DNA from: Massilia rhizosphaerae
GTDB lineage: Bacteria; Pseudomonadota; Gammaproteobacteria; Burkholderiales; Burkholderiaceae_D
Assembly: GCF_016093545.1 (NCBI RefSeq)
Contig: NZ_JADKYX010000012.1
Coordinates: 124,001-188,000, forward strand
Direction of reading: 5' to 3'
DNA: 64,000 bases
How positions within the stretch are numbered: the first letter of the stretch is position 1; each line of letters opens with the position of its first letter. Below, one piece after another: positions 63,206-64,000 of the stretch. The notes under the pieces are model-generated. The model had not been told where the DNA came from, did not search any database, and worked only from the letters and a program-made list of their open reading frames with translations. Made by a program: the position numbers and the translations under genes.

Positions 63206-63258
63206 TTTGCAAACCTGATAAGCTAGCGTCAACGACGAGACGAACCGAGTAACAGGCC

Positions 63259-63690
63259 ATGCGAACCATCGAACAAATCCTCCGCGCCGCCCGGACCGTG
63301 GCCGTGGTCGGGCTGTCGAACAAGCCCGAGCGCGCCAGCCTGGAGGTTGCCAGCTACCTGCAGGAGCAGGGCTACCGCATCATTCCCATCAATCCGGCCT
63401 ACGCGGGCCAGGAGATCCTCGGCGAGACCGTGTACGCCACGCTGCAGGAAGCGGCCGACGCGCTCGCGCCCGGCGGCACGCGCATCGACATCGTCGATTG
63501 CTTCCGCAAATCCGAAGATATCCCGCCCATCGCCAAGGACGCCATCGATGTGCGCGCCGGCTGCTTGTGGATGCAGCTCGGCATCGAGAACCAGGTCGCC
63601 GCCGACCTGGCCCGCGCCGCCGGCCTGGACGTGGTGACGAACCACTGCATGCTGATCGAGCACCGCAAGCTGGGCGAGCAGGTCGCATGA
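63259..63690 (+). CDS. CoA-binding domain protein (YccU-like)
   Basis: A 143-residue Rossmann-fold CoA-binding protein: TVAVVGLSNKPERASLEVASYLQ, IIPINPAYAG and the C-terminal AGLDVVTNHCMLIEHRKL. Homologues are usually annotated as CoA-binding proteins of unknown role. Its stop overlaps the start of the next gene (ATGA). Confidence 0.9.
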   Translation: MRTIEQILRAARTVAVVGLSNKPERASLEVASYLQEQGYRIIPINPAYAGQEILGETVYATLQEAADALAPGGTRIDIVDCFRKSEDIPPIAKDAIDVRAGCLWMQLGIENQVAADLARAAGLDVVTNHCMLIEHRKLGEQVA

Positions 63691-64000
63691 GCAAGACGAT
63701 GCTCGAACGTTTCCGCGCCCCGAAGAATCTCGAACTGCGCGACAAGGACGCCGGCGATACCCCGCTGCGCGACGATGAGAACGGCAAGCTCAAGAATGGC
63801 GACATCAAGGAACGCGAGCGGGCGCTCACTACCGAGCTGACGGCCGAAGTGGCCAAGCTGCAGGAAAAGCTGTACGCGGCGCGCAACCAAAAGCTCCTGT
63901 TGATCCTGCAAGGCATGGACACGTCCGGCAAGGACGGGACGATCCGCGCACTGTTCTCGCAGATCAATCCGATGGGCCTGCACGCCACGGGCTTCGTCGC
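63687..64000 (+). CDS. PPK2-family polyphosphate kinase, N-terminal part (runs out of window)
   Basis: The first 104 residues of a polyphosphate:nucleotide phosphotransferase. FRAPKNLELRDKDAGDTP leads into the Walker A LILQGMDTSGKDGTIRAL, the PPK2 signature. Such enzymes phosphorylate nucleotides with polyP. Translationally coupled to the CoA-binding protein gene. The Walker B and lid regions lie beyond the window. Confidence 0.88.
   Translation, partial: MSKTMLERFRAPKNLELRDKDAGDTPLRDDENGKLKNGDIKERERALTTELTAEVAKLQEKLYAARNQKLLLILQGMDTSGKDGTIRALFSQINPMGLHATGFV

Overview
The window looks like a chromosomal segment from a GC-rich betaproteobacterium of the Oxalobacteraceae (Massilia/Telluria/Duganella type). 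This rests on the mnmG-rsmG-parA-parB-atpIBEFHAGDC order, the parS sites, the BvH-NS-type motif and the overall protein character. No rRNA or tRNA gene was recognised. The right third (about 40 to 64 kb) is origin-proximal housekeeping DNA. The left third (about 6 to 23 kb) is accessory.

Layout. 0-6 kb: the C-terminal end of a TonB-dependent receptor faces a five-gene minus-strand operon (di-heme cytochrome c peroxidase-like lipoprotein, porin, FMN-binding protein, ApbE flavinyltransferase, small cytochrome b-like membrane protein) with a Fur-like box at its promoter. 6-9.2 kb: a two-gene McrBC-like module (McrB-type AAA+ GTPase and a McrC-like DAKYK nuclease). 9.6-12.3 kb: a Tat-exported tyrosinase and a GNAT-type acyltransferase. 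12.3-23.0 kb: a mobile island ending 24 bp downstream of the glmS stop codon, the classical attTn7 position. It holds Tn7-like transposon ends, including a 0.7 kb mini-element carrying one small membrane-protein gene. It also holds a broken group II intron seated behind a terminator and interrupted by an IS3-family fragment, an HTH/PemK-like gene pair, and a 1476-residue protein with a STAND/NACHT-like NTPase, a PD-(D/E)XK-like segment and an H-NS-type DNA-binding tail. No tnsABCD gene is visible.

23-32 kb: glmS, an Lrp regulator, glmU, a DUF6279 lipoprotein, rsmD, coaD, a YfhL-type ferredoxin, a chemoreceptor and a chalcone-isomerase-like protein. 32-40.5 kb: LysR, proline catabolism (an Lrp-type regulator divergent from putA), alanine dehydrogenase and an MTA/SAH nucleosidase. 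40.55-41.61 kb: a gene-free stretch made of three diverged tandem modules. Each module has DnaA-trio-like triplets followed by two inverted pairs of DnaA boxes at almost invariant spacing. It is a strong candidate chromosomal origin.

41.6-64 kb: almost every gene is on the plus strand. These are a GMC oxidoreductase, a branched-chain-amino-acid-type ABC transporter operon, an alpha/beta hydrolase, a TSUP permease, a DUF1176 protein flanked by parS sites, mnmG-rsmG-parA-parB, the complete F1Fo ATP synthase operon, a four-copy repeat element, a CoA-binding protein and the start of a PPK2-family polyphosphate kinase.

The two most notable items are the NTPase/nuclease/H-NS fusion inside the attTn7 island and the triplicated origin-like array.
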